A DNA stretch of 24,675 bases from Oscillospiraceae bacterium. Lineage in GTDB: Bacteria; Bacillota; Clostridia; Oscillospirales; Oscillospiraceae. This document shows, piece after piece, positions 22,004-24,675 of this stretch. The stretch's first letter is position 1; every line of letters begins with the position of its first letter. A program made the position numbers and the translations under genes. The stretch lies in NCBI GenBank assembly GCA_016287555.1, contig JAEFAK010000007.1:1-24675 (forward strand), in the 5' to 3' direction. The notes under the pieces were generated by a model. That model searched no databases. It saw only the letters and a list, made by a program, of their open reading frames with translations, and was not told the DNA's origin.

Positions 22004-22684
22004 TCAATTTGACCAGGGGGTCCTGACGTGTATATCCACCGGATAGATATCCGGACAGGTCAGCTTGTCCGCAACTGCGCGCGGCGCGGTCGTGAAAAGC
22101 AGGGGGAGCCCCAGCTTTCGCGCCGTTTCGGAGGCGTATTTCATCGAGCTCAGTATGGTCTCCTCCGTCGTGCCGCCCATGAGGTGCGAGTTGTTGACGA
22201 CGGCGGTCGCCTTCAGGCGGGAGGCGGTCTCTATCTCTCCGAGAAGCTCCGCCGCCTCGCCGCTCTCCGCGGTCAGCGGGCGGAACCTGTTGACGACGTA
22301 GAGCATCGTGTAGTCGAGCCCGGCAAACTTCGAGGCATATCGGCCGAGCGCCGTCGCGCCGGCGTCGTCGCCGCCCACGTCGATGACCACTCTGCCGTCG
22401 ATGCTGTCGAAGACGGAGTATATCTCGGCGGGAAGGGAGGGCACGTCCAGCGCGGAGCGCGCATATCTCGGGGCAATGAGCCGGATGCCGCCGGCTTCGA
22501 GCAGCTCGTCATAGTCGGAGGAACGGAAATACGGGTTGACTATGTCAAGGTCAACGACGGCGCATCTCTCGCCCCTGCGCGCGAAGTCGAGCGCGAGGTT
22601 GAGCGAGAGATTTGTCTTTCCGCAGCCGTAGTGGCCCGTAACGAGCGTTATCCTGCTGAGTATTGTCGGGTCAAACATAGTCAT
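22004..22684 (-). CDS. MinD/ParA-like P-loop ATPase with canonical Walker A, function unknown
   Basis: The 226-residue protein resembles the SIMIBI class of ATPases (MinD, ParA, CooC, Mrp). It has the P-loop G17-H-Y-G-C-G-K23-T24, a VVDLDIVNPYFRSSDY switch-type stretch after it, and VVIDVGGDDAGATALG as the Walker B region. The usual signature Lys of the deviant motif (KGGxGKT) is His18 here, so the loop is of the canonical GxxxxGKT form. No membrane-targeting helix or iron-sulfur cysteines are visible. Its ATG (22684) overlaps the stop of the CorC-like gene as ATGA, and the oxidoreductase delta gene follows after 13 bases, so it is produced with both. A role in maturation or placement of the oxidoreductase, or a kinase-like role, is only inference. 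Confidence 0.7.
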   Translation of the reverse strand: MTMFDPTILSRITLVTGHYGCGKTNLSLNLALDFARRGERCAVVDLDIVNPYFRSSDYDELLEAGGIRLIAPRYARSALDVPSLPAEIYSVFDSIDGRVVIDVGGDDAGATALGRYASKFAGLDYTMLYVVNRFRPLTAESGEAAELLGEIETASRLKATAVVNNSHLMGGTTEETILSSMKYASETARKLGLPLLFTTAPRAVADKLTCPDIYPVDIHVRTPWSN

Positions 22685-23952
22685 TCATCCGTATCCTCGG
22701 GAGTTTTTTCAACCTTTATCTTGAGCTGCTCGACCCTCATTCCGGAGGCCTTCGTCACCGTGACCTCAAAGACGTCGTAGGTGAACGTATCGCCGGCTTC
22801 GGGGAACTTGTCGAGCATCTCGACGGCCCAGCCGCCCATGGTGGTGTATTCGCTGTCGAAATCCTCGGACGGGGTGTAGCCTATCGATCCGAAGAACTCT
22901 TCGATGCCGACGGTCGCATCGACGAGATAAGTGTCGTCGCCGACGGCTTCTATATCCTTTTCGACCTCGTCGCTCTCATCGAAGATGTCGCCGAATATTT
23001 CCTCGAGTATGTCCTCGAGCGTAAGTATGCCCATCGTCCCGCCGAATTCGTCGACGACGACGGCCATCTGGCTGCGTCTTGTCTTGAATTCGAGGAGGAT
23101 CGAGGAGATGTTGCGCGTCTTATGGACGAATACCGCCGGAGTGAGGACGGATCCGATGTCAAAGCCCTCTTTTCCGGAGGTGAGGATGGTCTTGATGAGC
23201 TTTTTGGTAGAGAGTATGCCGATGATGTTGTCGATGCTCTCTCTGTATACGGGAAGGCGCGAGAAGCTCAGATAATCGTCGTTTTTAAGCAGCTCGTCGA
23301 TGTCGTCGTCCGCGTCCCATGCATACATATCCACGCGCGGTATGAAGATATCCTGCGCCGTGAGATCGGAAAACTCAATGGCGGAGCGGATGAGCTCGCC
23401 CTCCTTCTCCGTAAAGACGCCCTCGTCCTCGATGCTTTCGAGTATCGTGACGAGCTCGTCGTCGGTGACCTCGGGCTCGGGGTCCTTCGGCGTCCATATG
23501 ACGGAGAGAGCGCCCACGAGCTTCGTCACGACGAAGACGACGGGGAAGAAGATTATCCTGCAGAGGCGAATGGGCCTCGCATAGGGGACTATGAGCGCGT
23601 CGGCCCTGTAAGTACCGATAAGCTTCGGGATTATCTCGCCGAGAACGAGCAGTATCGCCGTTGCCGCGAGAGACGCAACGCCCTCGCTCATGCCCCAGAG
23701 CATGAGACCCAAAACGGCGACTGCGGAGGAGAAAGCTATGTTTACGAGGTTGTTCCCGACGAGGACGGTCGAGAGGAAATTGGGGTAGTCGTCGGAGATC
23801 CTGACGGCGAGCGCGGCGCGCTTCGAGCCGCCTTCCGCCCGCTTCTGCAGGCGTATCTTGTTCGCCGTGGCGTATATGATCTCGGAGGATGAGAAGAAAG
23901 CGGAAGCCGCGACGAGGAAGACGAGGAGAAGTATCAGCAGGGCAGTTTTCAT
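22681..23952 (-). CDS. HlyC/CorC (CNNM)-family membrane protein with CBS pair
   Basis: The 423-residue protein has an N-terminal DUF21 membrane domain (about residues 1-140, segments near 3-22, 58-80, 83-105 and 122-145) with FFSSSE and GEIIPKLIG motifs, then a CBS domain pair (about 195-315, with SRLPVYRESIDNIIGILSTK and AVVVDEFGGTMGILTLEDI), and a C-terminal CorC/HlyC transporter-associated domain (about 335-415). CNNM/CorC proteins are linked to magnesium or cobalt efflux; older hemolysin labels are misleading. The start ATG (23952) overlaps the stop of a second, related gene as ATGA, and its own stop overlaps the ATPase start the same way. The two paralogues probably form a mixed membrane complex. 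Confidence 0.93.
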   Translation of the reverse strand: MKTALLILLLVFLVAASAFFSSSEIIYATANKIRLQKRAEGGSKRAALAVRISDDYPNFLSTVLVGNNLVNIAFSSAVAVLGLMLWGMSEGVASLAATAILLVLGEIIPKLIGTYRADALIVPYARPIRLCRIIFFPVVFVVTKLVGALSVIWTPKDPEPEVTDDELVTILESIEDEGVFTEKEGELIRSAIEFSDLTAQDIFIPRVDMYAWDADDDIDELLKNDDYLSFSRLPVYRESIDNIIGILSTKKLIKTILTSGKEGFDIGSVLTPAVFVHKTRNISSILLEFKTRRSQMAVVVDEFGGTMGILTLEDILEEIFGDIFDESDEVEKDIEAVGDDTYLVDATVGIEEFFGSIGYTPSEDFDSEYTTMGGWAVEMLDKFPEAGDTFTYDVFEVTVTKASGMRVEQLKIKVEKTPEDTDE

Positions 23953-24675
23953 TGCGCCGCCTCGTTTATCGCCGGACGAACGACGTCGTCCTCATCGTAT
24001 ATCTCCCCGACAAGCTCCTCCATGATGTCCTCCATCGTGATGAAGCCCGTCGCGCAGCCGTTCTCGTCGGTGACTACGGCGAAATGCGTGCGCCTTCTTC
24101 CGAGGCCCTCGAAGACCTGATCTATCTTTGCATCCGGAGAAATGAGATAGGGAAGTTTCATGAGCCTGCCCGTATCGACCTTAGCCCCGCGGATGTATTT
24201 GGGAAGGCAGTCCTTGACGCAGAGGACGCCTATTATCCTCTCGCGCGAGCCCGCGTATACGGGCAGACGCGAATACTTCTGCTCGAGTATGACGCGCTCG
24301 ACCTCGGCCTCCGGGGCCTTGATATCGATCGCGACCATTTCCGAGAGAGGGTGCATGACCTCGCGCACCTCGGTATCGGAAAACTCGATCGCCGATTTGA
24401 TGAGCTCGCTTTCCTCCGGCTCTATGAGCCCTTCGTCGCGGACGTTTTCGACTATGGTCGAAAACTCGTCCTCGGTGAAGCTGGGGACGTCTTCCTTTTT
24501 CGGGAAGATAAGCTTTATGAGGCCGCCGATGCCGCGGAAAAGAAGGTTGAGCGGCGTCAGGACGTACATCAGGATCATGACCGGCAGCGAGACCGCGGCC
24601 GCGTAGGCGTCGGCGTTGGCGCGTGCGATGCTCTTCGGGATAGTCTCGGAGAAAAGGAAAATGAGAAGCGTCATT
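23949..24675 (-). CDS. HlyC/CorC (CNNM)-family protein without the C-terminal domain (partial)
   Basis: The gene runs off the right edge, so its start is missing; the ATG at 24674 is probably internal. About 241 codons are present. They show the end of the DUF21 membrane domain (SETIPKSIARANAD, then a membrane segment), an acidic linker (FTEDEFSTIVENVRDEGLIEPEE) and a CBS pair (KYSRLPVYAGSRERIIGVLCVK; FAVVTDENGCATGFITMEDI). The protein ends about 25 residues after the CBS pair, at AINEAAQ, and lacks the CorC/HlyC C-terminal domain that its downstream neighbour has. The stop overlaps the next start as ATGA, so the short end is natural and not a sequencing break. Likely function is metal-ion transport or its regulation. 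Confidence 0.88.
   Translation of the reverse strand, partial: MTLLIFLFSETIPKSIARANADAYAAAVSLPVMILMYVLTPLNLLFRGIGGLIKLIFPKKEDVPSFTEDEFSTIVENVRDEGLIEPEESELIKSAIEFSDTEVREVMHPLSEMVAIDIKAPEAEVERVILEQKYSRLPVYAGSRERIIGVLCVKDCLPKYIRGAKVDTGRLMKLPYLISPDAKIDQVFEGLGRRRTHFAVVTDENGCATGFITMEDIMEELVGEIYDEDDVVRPAINEAAQ

Noticed and set aside
22681..23952. Hemolysin / virulence factor
   Set aside because: The HlyC/CorC family name invites this label, but the domain order DUF21-CBS-CorC_HlyC is that of CNNM-type ion transport proteins and nothing here suggests a toxin.
1..24675. Mobile element, phage, CRISPR, tRNA/rRNA or defence system
   Set aside because: No transposase, integrase, direct repeat array, attachment site, cloverleaf or defence-type domain was found; all genes fit core or metabolic functions with uniform composition apart from the AT-rich promoter gaps.

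Overview
The window reads as a chromosomal segment of an anaerobic, fairly GC-rich member of the Clostridia (Firmicutes), most likely a gut-type lineage near Oscillospirales. This rests on the gene content: formate-tetrahydrofolate ligase, FchA and FolD, corrinoid C1 chemistry, a ferredoxin-dependent 2-oxoacid oxidoreductase, a fused SecDF, a DUF4349 lipoprotein, a pyrophosphate-type phosphofructokinase, and AGGAGG ribosome binding sites throughout. No 16S, tRNA, CRISPR array, insertion sequence or phage gene is visible. Gene density is very high; the longest non-coding gap is about 200 bases. The species cannot be named from the sequence.

Region 1 (1-4350, + strand) is a one-carbon module. 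It holds the 3' part of fhs, then fchA and folD, then, behind its own strong promoter and a roughly 125-base leader, a methyltetrahydrofolate:corrinoid methyltransferase and its corrinoid protein. A strong terminator closes the module. The FolD lacks two residues known to be needed for cyclohydrolase activity, which fits a division of labour with the FchA next door. Together the genes link formate, formyl-, methenyl- and methylene-THF, and (with a methylene-THF reductase that is not here) methyl-THF and a methyl-corrinoid.

Region 2 (4369-10910, + strand) is a tightly packed housekeeping run: a PflX-type radical SAM protein, uvrC, rsmD, coaD, a DivIVA-like coiled-coil protein and secDF, ended by a hairpin that also serves the convergent pfk gene. 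Region 3 (10923-17160) has divergent glycolytic genes, PPi-type phosphofructokinase (-) and class II aldolase (+), around a 179-base control region with two recognisable promoters and a perfect 7-1-7 palindrome. Prolyl-tRNA synthetase follows aldolase, then a DUF4349 lipoprotein, then a CofE-like (F420 gamma-glutamyl ligase family) gene with a near-consensus promoter. Two hairpins terminate this run.

Region 4 (24675 down to 17165, - strand) is nine genes with gaps of at most 18 bases and several 4-base ATGA overlaps, so probably one transcript: two CorC/CNNM-type membrane proteins, an unusual MinD/ParA-like ATPase, a four-subunit 2-oxoacid:ferredoxin oxidoreductase (delta, alpha, beta, gamma), an XRE-cupin regulator and an AMP-forming acyl-CoA synthetase. 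The last seven suggest a branched-chain or aryl 2-oxoacid / acyl-CoA / free acid interconversion pathway with its own regulator. The ATPase is the least explained member. No wholly new system such as a defence island is evident; the best leads are the specialised FolD, the ATPase in the oxidoreductase operon, the CofE-like gene, and the pfk/fba operator.
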